DNA of 64,000 nucleotides, taken from positions 1,746,501 through 1,810,500 of the forward strand of contig JAJLRJ010000008.1 of assembly GCA_024195265.1 (NCBI GenBank). The letters run 5' to 3'. The position numbers were made by a program, and so were the translations under genes. This DNA comes from Dendrophyllia cribrosa. Lineage: Eukaryota > Cnidaria > Anthozoa > Scleractinia > Dendrophylliidae. Positions 1-12,800 of the stretch are shown piece after piece (positions within the stretch are counted from its first letter, which is position 1; the number at the start of each line of letters is the position of its first letter). Under the pieces are notes generated by a model that saw only the letters and a program-made list of their open reading frames with translations, was not told the DNA's origin and did not search any database.

Positions 1-12
1 CGCGACCGGGGA

Positions 13-650
13 TCGCGACGAGAAAGCGAACCACGGAAAAAGCAAATTATACCTTTCATCTCAGGTAATAAGATATAAAAGGAACTCGGAATCGTAACGT
101 TGTGTTTATTTGTGCTTTGTACCGTCTGGCAGAGGCAGTGTATCACCGTTTTTGCAGCGATGAATCGAAACGAATAAAATCGAGATCAATCAAACTCAAA
201 GCAGTAGTGACACCCAGAACTATGCTTTTATTCCAGATCACATACAAGTATTGCTTCTACAAAGAATTCAAAGGTAAAAAAACAAAGCCTGATAAATAAA
301 CTGATACATACATGTATGTTTCTGTACAGATCAAAAACAGTTTTTTGTATTAACAATTATAGATTCACTGACGTAGACAAAGCGTGTGATTTTAGAATTT
401 ATTGTCAATCAGTTAAACTAGAAAGTTTTTAATTAAAAGTTTTAACAGCAATAACCAACATATTATCAAATTGACATATTATAAACATATTAACAGAAAC
501 TGTGCAACTAGGATAGAGTATAGCTTATTACTTGGTGCAATTTTGCCCTTTGTGGAAATTTTGTGTTATTTTGCAATTGTGTCATGATCATGTTAATCAT
601 TTGTATTACCATAGACTGAAGGGAATATTGCAAACAGCATATGTTTACCT
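13..650. repeat. Left arm of the outer long inverted repeat
   Basis: This stretch matches the reverse complement of 36850-37461. Similarity starts at TCGCGACGAGAAAGCG near position 13, and the sequences outside both ends differ. The 65-codon open frames at 102-299 (+) and 37173-37370 (-) are the same sequence in the two arms with one visible residue difference; both are probably arm sequence rather than genes. Identity is high in the outer 300 bp and falls inward, with indels around 330-560. No target-site duplication is evident. Confidence 0.75.
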
Positions 651-849
651 TACTTTCAAGAGTCCCTTTATTTCAAATAATATGTGCTTTTTTTACTATT
701 GAATTTTCCGGATTTGACTATAACAGAACATGACAATGCTTTGTATTCTTTTATGCAAAGATATGTACGGTGCATTACTACAGCATTATCTTGTAATGTA
801 CTCATCTCATCTAATTTCTGTCATGGCTGTGATTCAGCTAAAATTCCAA

Positions 850-1435
850 AACCTTACTTAAACAAGCATCTCAAACTTGGTGTGTTCAATTGTTCATATT
901 CATCACACACTTTAGTGTGTTTTATGTTAGAATAAAAGTAGCAAAAATGAAGGTACTTGTAGGGTACTTGTTAAAGGAGTTCAGTCATGGCAATTTTCAG
1001 TTTTTTTTTGGTCAAAACTGCCTCCAATTAGAATTAAGTATCTTATAGAACACTAAGTGTAAGATGTCAAGTGAATTTTCGAAGAGAAAATAAACCATAA
1101 TCTGAGTTTTGAGAGTTCTCCAAGACAGAAGTGATAAAGTTGAAAAAAATTGGCCTCATTTTTTCAAGATGTAATCCATTTCCATCCTGGCCATCTGCAG
1201 CCCAAGACACTAATGGTTACTCTAAGAGCACTAGTAGAATAATTTTAAACAAAACTGAACCCTTATTTTTGGGTTTCCAGTGATATAAATGTCTTTTGAC
1301 TTTTTAAAGTAACACTAAAAATGATGTTATATGCCCATTTAAAGCACCTTACTTAAACAAGCATCTCAAACTGGGTGTGTTCAACTGTTGATATTCATCA
1401 GGCACTTTAGTGTGTGTTAATGTTTGAATAAAACA
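850..1435. repeat. Pair of ~90-bp direct repeats
   Basis: Positions 850-935 and 1345-1435 share a sequence beginning CCTTACTTAAACAAGCATCT and running through TTCATCA.GCACTTTAGTGTGT to GAATAAAA. The copies differ at several sites. They lie just inside the left outer inverted arm. No coding potential is seen. Confidence 0.65.
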
Positions 1436-1479
1436 CTGGAAAACTTGAACCACTTACAGACTTCACTAAAGTTAGTTAA

Positions 1480-2120
1480 ATCTCTGTAAAATGTCTACAT
1501 TTCCTTTGTAAATTACGAACTCTGTAAACGTGCACATTCCCAGAGATTTTGTAACTTCGTAAAAAGTCTGTAAATTACAGCACATTTTCTGCGCTAAGAT
1601 CGCATAAAATATGTATGTAATCTTGATGTTTTTCTTGTAAATTTTGAGTAAAATTTACGGAGATTTTGTTACAAACAACAAATCTCTGTAAAATCTTTCT
1701 ACTTTCTCTGTAAAAATGGCACGAGAAAAAATCTCTGTAAACCAGTAAACATAAAATCTCCTTATTATCTCTGTAAAAAGTGAGTCAAAAAAACTTAATG
1801 TTTGTAAAATGTACACAAAAAAACTACACAAAATGTCACAGAAAAGTACATACAATGCTTGTAAAATGTATGTATTTTATTGCACTAAATCTATGCAAAA
1901 TGTTCACATTTTCTCTGTAAAATCAGCATGTATAAAAGGAACGCGTGAAACATGCATAGCATAAAATCTCACTAAAATATCTGTAAAAAGTAAACGAAAC
2001 ATTGCATAAAATGTTAGTAAAATGTCCACAAATAAACCACACAAATGTCACAGAGAAGTTCATATAATGTCTGTAAATTTCTAAAATTTTATTGCAAATA
2101 TAAATTCTTGCAAAATGTCT
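1480..2120. repeat. Irregular array of CTCTGTAAA motifs
   Basis: The motif TCTCTGTAAAAT and its variants recur more than fifteen times, in irregular spacing and mostly one orientation. The reverse complement, TTTACAGAGATTTTATA, is the core of the regular 35-bp array at 34243-34622 on the other side of the enclosed elements. The two arrays therefore lie in mirror orientation, as expected for subterminal repeats of one large element. The open frame 1655-1855 (-) is a by-product of this array. Confidence 0.65.
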
Positions 2121-2212
2121 ACATTACTCTCAAAATCTAGCTGTAGGAAGAAAAATTTTGCTACAGTTAAACAAAAGGATTGAACAACTTTACTGCCTTT
2201 TATTTTAAAAAT

Positions 2213-2378
2213 GGCCTGGTCGCACTACAGTCAAAAACAAAACTGCGCCTGTGCAAAAATTGAGGAAAACAAAAGAAACCGCTCCGGTGGGACACGCTTT
2301 TTGTGGAATGTTTTTGTTTTTATGTCATTAATTTTTACACGGGCTAACTTTTGTTTTTGACTGTGGTGCGACCAGGCC
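2213..2378. mobile_element. Short MITE with ~30-bp terminal inverted repeats
   Basis: The left end GGCCTGGTCGCACTACAGTC is mirrored at the right by GACTGTGGTGCGACCAGGCC, followed on each side by a run of AAAACAAAA/TTTTGTTTTT. The element is about 166 bp, non-coding and GC-richer than its flanks. No clear target duplication could be assigned. Confidence 0.7.
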
Positions 2379-4180
2379 CTAACTCTGAAGTTCAAATAAA
2401 ACTAATGGCAGCATTTTAAACACCAGAGTTATACATTGTATTAAGTGAAATTAAAAGGTCTTCAGTAAGGCTCAGTTTACACTTGGTGCCTGAGAATTAA
2501 TTATCGGGCACTTAAGTGAGCACTGGCTCTCTGTGTAAATGCATATTTCGTTGCTTTAGAAGCACTTGACCCTCAATCCACTGCTTTACATACCCATAAC
2601 TCCCTGCTATGCTTATGTTACAAAATGGTGTCTGACGGGTGCCCAGTGTGTGACATAGCTCAAGTCTCGTTATACAGTACAATCAAATTTCAACAAAGTT
2701 ACATGAAGGTGTTCATTAAGATATATTTCAATCTGTTAAATCTTGATATAAGCTATATATTTCCTCTAAAGGTGGTATGCCCAAAGAAACCAATCAAAGA
2801 CAATCTCAGGGAGAAAAACTGCATAAAAATCTTATCTACAACTCCAAATAATAAAGGTTTTAGAAGGAAAATCTAATAATTCTGTTCTCTAAATCTCTAT
2901 AATTTAATTAAAATTTATAAAAATTCTGATAAAACCTAAATGCTGTCTAATAAAACCTAAAATACAACACACATAATGGTCTGATGCATGGGAAATAATT
3001 TTATAAAAAAATTAAATAAGACATTAAATTCATCATTTTTTTGTACTTTCATGAAAATAGCACTACAATACTGTATAGCATTTTTAAAATAAATTCTCAC
3101 TTAATATTTACTTATCTGGGTTGGATTATAAATAAATAATCACAATTGTAATAAACTGTAACATTAATGTTTGCCTTGGCCTAACATGTATTATAAACTT
3201 CCTTTCAATAATGTTTCCATATGTAGATTGTATTTGACATATAAATTTTCTATGTAATCTTTTATACTTTATGACTAATTGTAAAGCTTCTTTGGAATAT
3301 GTTTGACCTTTTTGGAAAAGTCATTCATTACTTTACATCACTAAGTTTCTTGGCCTTCAGAAAAAACAATGCAGTAATTGATACATAGGATGCTGAAATC
3401 TGAAAAAAACAAACAAAATAATGCATGCAAGTCAGAATGTATTTTTTTTATAATTTAATCAATGAGTTTGAGAACTCCATCAAAACAACTAGTCTCACAC
3501 TACTGTAGCTTTTCAAAATTTTGGAAAATGTAGCCAAATAACTGTCCTACACTGTACACACTGTATGTTGAAAACTTAACGTTTTGTGATATACAAGAGC
3601 AGGGCTTTGCTCTAGCAGTGCCTGGTGTTTCCTGCATGGTAACTTAGTTTTGTCCTGAGGCAACTAGAAAATCTAAGTTTTTGCATAAAACTCATAATGC
3701 TGGGCACCCTGGTTTTCACAGGGCAGAGCTTTCAGTTTCCTGCAATCTTTCTCAGAGCACAGCCTTGAAGAGCCACCGCTCTTGTTTCACAACCTGCCTT
3801 TTCTCCTACTCAATGTTGTCATCCCTGCCTAGTAACAGGTAACCTTGCAATACAATAAATCAGCTTTTTCAACAAACGCATCGAAATGATGTTGAATTCC
3901 CTGTATCTAATCACCAGAAATATCAATCCCATTATAAATGTGTTAACTTACTAGATTCTGTTTCAACAGCATCAGGCTGTTTGTTATCCTTGGTTCTGTC
4001 CTGAGTCTATAAATTACGAACCAGAAAAATAACATTTTTGACTGACAGTATACATGTAGGGTACGTGTTTTCACAAGGAATTAATCTATGTACAGGAAGT
4101 CATATTGGTGATCATTAAGTTAAGAAAACAGAGCATCATATCACAAAAATAATAAAACAAAGGCCAGAGGAATTCTGCAA
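2379..4180. other. AT-rich stretch without recognisable genes
   Basis: Only short open frames with skewed AT-rich composition occur here (for example 2625-2876), and none has a recognisable domain. No RNA gene or clear repeat was identified by eye. Confidence 0.5.
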
Positions 4181-4194
4181 ACTCTAAATAAGCT

Positions 4195-4345
4195 GTTACT
4201 CCTCTGGTTGGAAGGGGGAAGGTGAGGCTACGTTTGAACCTTAAACACTGCTCTTCGCGAGTATCCACAAAGCATCTACATGTAGAAATAATAACACACA
4301 AAACCAATTTTATCTTGTTCTGACACTATTCATCAGTATGGTTGC
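4195..4345. repeat. Dispersed repeat copy matching 7210-7355
   Basis: This interval is a direct copy of part of the right arm of the foldback element at 6718-7577. Shared landmarks are GGGGGAAGGTGAGGCTAC, CACTGCTCTTC.CGAGTATCC and CATCAGTATGGTTGCTTGC. The copies differ by scattered substitutions and small indels. It is probably a fragment of the same repeat family. Confidence 0.65.
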
Positions 4346-4369
4346 TTGCGCATGTGTTTGTTCGTTTAT

Positions 4370-5164
4370 TTCTTTATTCAGGGTTTAATTCATAACAACA
4401 TACTTACTTGCGTGTTGTCATGCACAGTGTCACCGCAATCATCATCACTACAATGTACATGTATCTTCTTCTACACTGTACCCTGTTGTTCTGTTTTGTT
4501 ATTAGAAAAAAATATTGTTAGAAGAATAATGTCAGTTGTTTCATTGTTTACGTGTAGATTAGTTTGATCAACTGAATTGTTGATACACACAATGTACAGT
4601 AAATTAAAGCTGATGTTTTGAGCGCTAGCACTAAAAAACATTACCTTTTTAATCATTTTATATATGATGGCAATTTACTTTATCAACAAGGCTGATAATA
4701 CTAACATTTTGTTTCACTACCCCACCAATTCATTATCACAGTTTCATTTGAAACCAACTGCTTTATATTTATGTGTCTATCATACATGTAATTATACACA
4801 CAAGACAAGAACAGTGCAAATTATGCTCCTGTACATGTATAAACACAACACAGAGTCATGCAACTCCAGCATAGTTGAAAGTCTACTCTGGGTTAAAAGG
4901 GAGTTGTATGCTAATGAGACCATGACTACAGAATCTATCCTCAAAGAGACAGATGGAGTCCATAAGCAGAAGTTACATGAAGTAATATTGATGTCTATGA
5001 TGCCCTCATGCACTCTTACATGCATGGGAATGTTAGAAATCGAGAGGAATTCCCATGGTGATGCAATGCATTGTAACTTGCAATAGAGTGTACATGTATC
5101 AGGCTGGGGGTTAGACAAAATAAAATTAATCAACAAGTTCCATTGCTGCAAGATGAAAGATAGT
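4370..5164. other. Stretch without supportable genes
   Basis: Two overlapping opposite-strand open frames (4664-5086 + and 4792-5178 -) have no recognisable motif and are probably chance. The tetrad TACATGTA recurs here and across 4-8 kb, as in many AT-rich invertebrate repeats. Confidence 0.4.
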
Positions 5165-5960
5165 ATACACCCAGGCATAACTAATCAATGATCAATGACA
5201 TCAATGAGTAATCAATGGGTAATCAATGGGTAATCAATTGATTAATCATTGAGTATTGCCAATACTCAATGAGTAATCAATGATTAATCGAACCCAAAAA
5301 ATTTTGTGGGTCATTGAATGACTACTCATTGATGTCATTGATTACTCATTTTAAACCAACAAAGACCTTCCACTACACCCATTTCTTTTCCTGCCACCCA
5401 CCAGGAGTCAGAAAAGAGCTCAGAAAAGGTGAAGCCCCGAGACTTTTAAAAAACAAATTCCTCAGCAAAATCATTCAGTGAGAATATCAACAACTTCAAA
5501 GCACGCCTCCGTGCTAGAGGTTACACTCACAATCTCATTGAGAAAATAATTTGCGAGGTAAAATTCTATGAACGGAAGTCATCTTTGCAGCAAAAAAAGA
5601 ACGTGCGAAAAAGAATTCTGCCTTTCGTAACAACGTACCACCCAGCGTTGCCTAGTCTTAAAAACATCTTAATGAGCAAATGGCATTTAATTCAGAACCA
5701 ACCATTGCTAAGAGAAATATAAAAAGAGCCTCCCCTTATCTCATACAAAAAAGGAAAACCCTTGGGGGAAATCTCCGGGGATATACTTTCTGGCCTGTCA
5801 ACACCTCTTTTCATGCAAGTCAATGAGATCAATGACTAATCAATGACCAAAAATTTTGTGGGTCATTGATTAGTCATTGAGTACTCATTGAGTATTGGCA
5901 ATACTCGATGAGTAATCAATTGATTACTCATTGATTACCCATTGATTACGACTACATACC
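5165..5960. mobile_element. Palindromic AATCAATG repeat element enclosing a retroelement fragment
   Basis: Both ends consist of iterated AATCAATG/CATTGATT words. They include inverted blocks around TATTGCCAATACTCAATGAG (near 5255) and its partner near 5895, and the repeated phrase AATTTTGTGGGTCATTGA (about 5300 and 5851). The ends can fold on themselves and on each other. The middle (5395-5815) has a different composition and holds the Penelope-like fragment. This could be one foldback element that captured or was interrupted by the retroelement, or two copies of a short repeat flanking it. Confidence 0.55.
5492..5722 (+). pseudogene. Penelope-like retroelement C-terminal fragment
   Basis: One open frame of 77 codons, without its own start, reads as the region that follows the reverse transcriptase in Penelope-like elements. 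Visible landmarks are LRARGYTHNLIEKII, KKNVRKRILPFVTTYHPALP and SKWHLIQNQPLLRE. Everything upstream (the RT itself) and downstream (any GIY-YIG domain) is missing, so it is a dead fragment. The family assignment comes from recognising these conserved phrases; it has not been tested by alignment. Confidence 0.6.
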
Positions 5961-6717
5961 TGTACATGTATTAGACAACCAAGGCTGTGCTCTAAGAAAA
6001 ATAGTTGGGAGCCCGAAATCTCCAAACACTTGAAATCTGGGGTGCTCAGGATATAAGTTTGGTGCAAAAACAAAGATTTCCTGGTCGCCCAAAGCTAAAA
6101 TTTTGCATTGTTGGTCTGTGCTCTAGCAACACACAGTGGCCCATAGCATGTCACTTTTGACCTTGGGGGATCAGAAAGTGTACAAACATGTAGCTTTTTA
6201 CAAAACGTATAAGCTGGCACCAGTAATGTAGATTTGGAGCACAGCCTTACAGTCTTGACAAGGCTGTACAGTCCATTGCAAAGTAAAAATAACATAATGA
6301 TGCTATTTACCCACATGATGGCTACAGCTGTACAGTACATGTATGTTGTGCTTAAAACTATCATTGATTCTATTTTTGTTTTATCCTCATAAGCAAACAT
6401 TCCATGTATCTCACACAGACTATAGAAAAAAAAATAAGTGGAGTACAACAGCTACATGATCGATCAACATACATGTACAGTACATGTACCTACAACAACA
6501 AATTAAAACTGCCTTCTTTTCTGGTGAGCTTTTCTCTTTACAAAAAGCCATCTGATATGACATTTGTGAACTCCAGCTGTACATGCATTATAATCATACT
6601 AAAAAATACACCGAACTAAGGACATTACAAAACATGGACCCGGGGTCCATGGACCACCTGATGGACCACCCCTACTTGTTGTCAATTTAAATTTTTTTCC
6701 CCAAATTTTTCTGTCAG
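5961..6717. other. Stretch without supportable genes
   Basis: Only short opposite-strand open frames occur here (6095-6448 -, 6404-6619 +), with low-complexity composition and no motif. A small palindromic phrase with GGTCCATGGACC lies near 6645. Confidence 0.4.
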
Positions 6718-7577
6718 TTTAAAGGATGGACTGTGGACTGAGGACAGGGTATACATGTAAAACACAGTCTTAAGTTTTAATAAATATGACATTCAACATC
6801 AATTGATATTTAACTTCCTACTATTTTACCCTTTTGCCAACATTGCATTTTATACAATGTACATGTATGCAGTCTGATTCTTGTTTGGTACTGTTGGGGC
6901 AGGAACAATGATGTGAAGTTTTAGTGCTCTCCCCACAGATTTCCTTTGATGCATGTACAACTGTAGAACAAGAAGGAATGGGCCAAGTCCCAAGCTACAG
7001 TGTGCTATTACATGTATTATGAGATGCAGACAATCCCATATCATGTGCTTTTCTTTTGGATTCGGATAAAACGAAAGTCTAGTGGAGTATAAACAAACAC
7101 ATGCCAAAGCCACCATACTGATTGTTTTCATTGTTTCTAGTTGCTTCGTGGATACTCGCGAGAGCAGTGTTTTCATTTTGAGTTCTCGGTGAGGAAATGG
7201 GTAGGGAAGGGGAAGGTGAGGCTACATTCGAACCTTAAACACTGCTCTTCACGAGTATCCACAAAGCATCTAGAAATAATAACAAACAAAACCAATCTTT
7301 ATCTTGTTCTGGCACTGTCTATTCATCAGTATGGTTGCTTGCACATGTGTTTGTTTATACTCCACCAGGCCTGTCAGTATTTTCTTGACGGCACATGCAC
7401 AACGAATCCAAAAGGAAAGTACATGGGATTGTCTGCATCCCATAATTATAGTAGCTTGGGTCCAGTCCTTCGTGTTCTACTTGTGTCTTCACGTGGCTAC
7501 TTGAAGTTGAATGTCATATTTATTTAAACTGAAGACTGTGTTTTATGCCCTGTCCCCAGTCTGCAATCCATACTTTA
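6718..7577. mobile_element. Foldback element, ~400-bp inverted arms
   Basis: The left arm (about 6718-7170) is the imperfect reverse complement of the right arm (about 7225-7577), around a short unpaired centre. Matching pairs include GATGCAGACAATCCCAT with ATGGGATTGTCTGCATCCC, GGAGTATAAACAAACACATG with its mirror near 7340, and GACTGAGGACAGGG with CCCTGTCCCCAGTC. The open frames 6850-7176 (-) and 7141-7527 (+) are arm sequence. Part of the right arm recurs at 4195-4345. Confidence 0.75.
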
Positions 7578-9039
7578 TAATGACCAAAAATTCAGAAAAA
7601 ATATATATATTAAAATTCAAGTTTTAGTTTCTTATAAGCTTATTTATTCAAATGAGCAGGCTGAAATTGGTTCTGTTCTGGTGTACCAATAGTGAATACA
7701 CACGGACAAAAACAAAAGACAAAAAAATACAACGTGAAATCCCTTGTAAAAGACTGTGCATGAGCCCGTACAGTCACCAAGACAGAACCCTGAAATTCGT
7801 TGATACATGTAATCTTCAGTACAGGTAGCCAATAGCCAAAAATAATATTTAAACTGGCTTACATTTTTAACGTAAGCTTACATACCTTTGGGATCACAAG
7901 GGCAGCAAGAATGAAGCGCTTGAATTGGTGTAGCATTTAGAACTAGCCAACATGGCGGTCAAACTTGACTTGACGATGGATGTACATGTAGGTTGTAAGC
8001 AATCGTATGCATAGCGATCGTTGATATTTTGTAAAAACATTGCATGCAGCTTATTCAGAAAACGTGGAACGAGAAAAAGGCTCAAATCACAAGTTGTCTT
8101 TCCAAAGCAAGTGAAGTTTTGAGCGCTCAAAGTGAGCAGCAAAAAAGACAGTAATAACATATTCGTTGAAAGAAGCGCCAACACGAACTGCCCGCTGGGA
8201 ATGACTCTCTTGCGCATGACCAATTCGCACCCAAGACCTCTCGGCCGAGCGGCCAAGCGGAAAATTGCTTTGATGATTTGCCTTTGATTTACTGTATTGC
8301 ATTTTACATTGTATTCACCATTATTTTTTTTCGAGCTCACATACGGCTTTTTCAATGCATTTCTTTTGAATCTGTCGTTCTTCGGAAATCATTCCTATTT
8401 CCGTTCCAGGTAAATCCAGGCTTTAAAAACACCTCTTTCAAGAGCTGTTTAGGCAAGGCTAAAATATTAAAATGCTGCGTCAGCTGTGTGCTCCTCACCG
8501 GTGTTCACTTTTTTCATTGACATGTGAAGTAAAGATTTGTGATCCAAATGGTACATGAGACACATATCTCATACAACAGTAATACCGCCGTTGAACTAAG
8601 CTGTGTCTTGTATTTTTGGTACCAATACCATTTCCCAGCCCAATTTTTTTTCCAAATCCCATTCCCACTAACAGAATTCAGGAAAAATCCCAGTGTTTTT
8701 CATACGAACTCTTTTTTATTCACATCCGCATATCAGGTGATAGTCTCCTGCCACTTCACATTCCTGTCGCCTGCAGACATCCCGCCATGTTGTTTTTAAC
8801 ATGTAAATACGCATGCTCAGCGTTTTTGGCTTGATTGCACCGCTGTACACAAATATCGTTGACCGCAAAACAAGTGAAAAATAAAATATTCTGATATTCC
8901 TATCGTAGAATTGGCGTAAAATAGGCACTTTTAACAGTTGCAGTCTGATGTTTGCCAAACTAAGGGAATTAAAAAGAAACATAGAATGCACGATCACTGC
9001 AACAAACCGTTGAGAATGGCCGGATCTGGGTTTCCAGAC
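7578..9039. other. Stretch without supportable genes
   Basis: Several overlapping open frames on both strands (for example 7894-8355 -, 8539-8799 +) have no recognisable domain and no codon-level signal. The interval ends at the insertion point of Polinton-1 (target duplication at 9040-9045). Confidence 0.45.
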
Positions 9040-9045
9040 CTAGAT

Positions 9046-9514
9046 AGTAGAAGGGATATCACAGACTCCAATGCATCCTCGGACCCCGTTAATTTTAACG
9101 TAAAACACTTCTGCTTACTTATACACATTAGTAAATTATATGACTCGATTGATCCTTTATGTTAAAACCACCAGAACTCAATAAAAATATTTCAGAAACT
9201 CATTTGTCATTTTCTCCTAAAATTTAACAGCATCTCCAAATGCTAACTTTCTGTCTAAATTTACCAGAGACATATTTTCATTGATTGTAAAAGTGCCATT
9301 TCATTTTCCTGTCAAATCATTACATATTCTTACTATTTGATTTAAGTACATATAAGACATAAAACCTTTGAATTAAGGGGGTCCTTCGGATCCATTGGAG
9401 TCTGTGATATCCCTTCTACTGTCTCAAAAAATCTGGGAGAATAAATATTCTATCTGCAGATAGATTTAGTTTTTTTCTCCAGTTTCTGGAGAAAAAAAAG
9501 TTTTCCCCAGGAGA
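9046..9514. repeat. Left terminal inverted repeat of Polinton-1
   Basis: This 469-bp stretch matches the reverse complement of 31964-32432 with no difference found by eye, diverging after the TTTTCCCCAGGAGA phrase. Its outer 375 bp (9046-9420) is itself bounded by inverted copies of a 28-bp sequence, AGTAGAAGGGATATCACAGA... at 9046-9073 and its mirror at 9393-9420. Confidence 0.92.
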
Positions 9515-9870
9515 TAAACTTTTCAAAAAAACTGGGTGAAAAGATCAGATCAAAATTCTATCTGCAGATAGAATATTCAGTTGACAAAATTCTATCTGCA
9601 GATAGATTTTTGAAAAGTTTTTTTCTCCAGATTCTGGAGAGATTTTTAAAAATTTTCTCCAGGAGAAAAACTTTTCAAAAAACTGGGTGAAAAGATCAGA
9701 TCAAAATTCCATCTGCAGATAGATTTTTAAAAAGTTTTTTTCTCCAGTTTCTGGAGAAAAAAAAGTTTTCCCCAGGAGAAAAACTTTTCAAAAAAACTGA
9801 TGAAAAGATCAGATTAAAAATCTATCTGCAGATATATCTGGAAACTAAATATTTTTTCAACTGGGAGAAA
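9440..9870. repeat. Subterminal palindrome array of Polinton-1
   Basis: About three copies of a ~120-bp unit occur here. Each holds the palindromes CTATCTGCAGATAG (near 9450, 9558, 9592, 9711 and 9823), CTCCAGTTTCTGGAG and CCCCAGGAGAAAAACTTTTC. The array lies between the left TIR and the end of the pPolB gene. Candidate roles are terminal-protein or origin function, or integrase binding, but the sequence alone does not say which. Confidence 0.75.
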
Positions 9871-9872
9871 AA

Positions 9873-12800
9873 TCATCTCAATCTCCAGTGTCCTCTCGCA
9901 AATGTATCTATGCCATTTTTCAAAATCACTCTCTTGTCATCATTGGCAGACAGTGCAATCTTCTCCATTCGTTCTGTAAAAAGATGATGTTCTCTGCTGC
10001 GAATGACATTTTGCGTCCTGAGTATTTTTCCTTCTCCTTTCAGACATTTCATGAAGTTGTTAAACCGCAGCTGGTTTTTAATCACACATTTCTTTACGCC
10101 TTTTGCTTTCTTTTCTTCTTTCCCTTCACTCAGCAGGAAAGCATAAAGTTTTGGTCTCAGCGCCACAAATTCTGTTATAGTTTTTCCAGCGCATTCATCT
10201 TTCATCAGCCCAATCTTTTTCTTGTTTTCTTTTATAATAGGTAGTCCATTCATCACTGCAGGATGATCTCTGGAAAAGTCATTTGTGTCAAACCATTCAA
10301 GAACATCATCTCCAATGTCCGCATAGAAATCTTCTGTTCCAATCTCATAGACCAGTGAATCTGTGTCTGTATAAAGAACTTTCAAATCTTTCCATTTTTC
10401 TTTTGCATAGCCATAATGAAAGTTATACATCAGGGTTTTGGAGAGATCCAAAATTGACATGCCCACATAAACTGGTTTGTTCATGCGGACTTGTGTCTTT
10501 CTCATCTTTATCCCAATCAAAAATTCATCGAAAATCTGCAGATCAGCAAAGTTTGGCTTGTTGATCAGTTTTTCTGCTCTTTCGACATCTTTAACCAGTT
10601 CAATGGAAACGCGCTTCCTTACGTTCTCCATTGTCTTCCCAAATACTGAGTTGTTCATCAGTTTGAAGAAATCTTTTTCAAAGGCATTTTTTGCGTTCAT
10701 TCTCAGTTTTGTGTTTGTCTCAATATATGATTTCATGAAGGCAGCTTCCTGAAATGAAATTCCTCTCCAAATCTTTTTCAACTTCATTCCCAGGGAAAGA
10801 AAGAGTTTCAGATTTTCTCCGTGCAGAACCATTCTTTCTTTATCTCTCAGATTTTGAGTCAGCTTCCACACTCCATCTAGCTTCAAACTTTCTGGAGCAA
10901 GTGGAAAATCATTTTGGTCATCGTGCAGTTCATATGGATATTCCAGATCTACTTCCAGGATGCATCCCTCACCTTCTCCATCAACAAATGCCTTCCATTT
11001 AGACGGATCATCCATCCAGACGAACTTTCCAACTGGAAGAGGTTTTGACATTGCCCATCCATAAAGGTTATTTGCGTCCAGATAAACCAGAAAAGAAGAA
11101 GGCTGTTTTTCATTGAAATCTTTCATGAACCGATTGTTTGCCTTTGCGTATCTTTTGAATGCATTTGAGTTTCCACCTCTCATCCCTCGTTCAACCATCA
11201 GCAGCATATCTACGTCGTTCAGAAGCTGCAGTGAAACTCCAGTCATTTTCAGCATTGCGTTCCATGCCATTCCAGGGGTTGTGAAGAACTGTGCAGGATC
11301 CAGACCATAGTTTTCTTCACAAAGTTTTCTGAAGTTTTCAACAACATCGGCCAGCAACAACACATCTGTTTTCAGATAGAGATCGTGAAATTCTCCCATG
11401 TTTTTCATCTGCCATTTCTGCCAGACATGTTTTGCGTGCTCAAAATCTTCTTCTCCGATCCCCGAGTCATTTAAGCTGGAGAAAAACGCTTCTTTCTCTG
11501 GAAGTGGCTCTGCAAACTTTTCAAATGAATCCATGAATTCATAGGGATAAACTCCTTTTCGCGTTATCAAATCAAACTTTTCTCCCTGGAAAAACCTAGC
11601 AGTTTCTTTCAGATCTGTCTTGGGAAGATTACCAGCCAGATTTCCCAGAGAAGAAGCCATGAATTTGAAAGAATCCAAAAATCTGATTTCATGTTTGACA
11701 ATGATTTCTTTTCCCTCAGATATCTTTTCTCTTTTCAGCTCAAATTTCAGGGAGAAAGAGATATATTTTTCTTCATTATTGGGGATGCATTGTATCTCCA
11801 GAATTTCATCCAGCAAGCCCAAGGCTCGCACAAAAAGATGTGAGTCATAGTTCGCCAGATTATGGAAGAACACTGGAGTGAATTTTGGTCTCTGAAACAT
11901 TCTGTTACAAGAGCGATGTGCAGCTCCTCTGAATTTTCCAGTGAAATGGCAGTGATCTCGTACTTTCATCTTTTCTCCTTCTCTCTCAAATTCACCTTGA
12001 CACAGCCAGCACCATGATGTTTGATTGAACACATGCCATTCTTCTGGAGTGAGCGGATCCATGGGCTTTGGCTTCAGTTTCAGTTGAGCAGTTTTTACTT
12101 CCTCAATGAGTCGTCGCACAAATTCTTTTGGAAGCTCAGCTGAATCTTTTTCACTCCCAGCTCTTTGCAGGACAGGCTCCATTTTCAGAAAAGGAGAGAC
12201 GAGATGAAAAGCGAATCCACATGGGAGATGCTCTTGTATTTTCTGCGTTTGTTTCATCTTTCCTGCATCTTTCATGGGTTTCAAAATTGACTCAAAATCA
12301 GCGTAGCCGACAACTGGAACATGAATCATTTTTGAGAAGTTACGGAATGAACATGTTTGTCCTTCAGGCATAACAACATTTGTTGCTTCAAATTCTACGC
12401 AGTTGATCTTGTGTTTTTTCAAACTGTCTTCACTGGGGAATGAATTGAGACATCTTTTACAGAAGAATCTTTTTCGTTTTGTTCTGGAAACTTGTGATCC
12501 AGCCAAACGAGAAAAGTTTTTAATGATGCAGAAATGAGTTTTAAACTCCTTTTTGAGCAGTAGCAGATCCACGTGTTTTTCTTTTTCTTCATCTGTTGCT
12601 CTCAGGGTGAAAAGTTTTCCATCCCATCCAAATACATTTACAGAAATGTTGTTTCTTTTCTCAAACTTTCTGACATCTTCCAGAGTTGTTGGAAATGAAA
12701 TGCCACTCCAATCGAGTTTTTCAGCTTGTTTTCTCAGCAGAGGCGTGATTCTTTCAGGATTCTGCTCCACCCAGTTCATTGCTCTTGTCATGCACCATTT

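Noticed and set aside
102..299. A 65-residue protein present twice (also at 37173-37370)
   Set aside because: It is part of the inverted arms. Its duplication reflects the repeat and not gene conservation, and no motif is seen.
4664..5178. Overlapping 140- and 128-codon open frames on opposite strands
   Set aside because: No domain, no start context and composition typical of the surrounding AT-rich repeat DNA.
7894..8355. 153-codon open frame on the minus strand as a host gene
   Set aside because: A second frame (8087-8302 -) overlaps it with equal quality, and neither has a recognisable domain or splice-supported structure.
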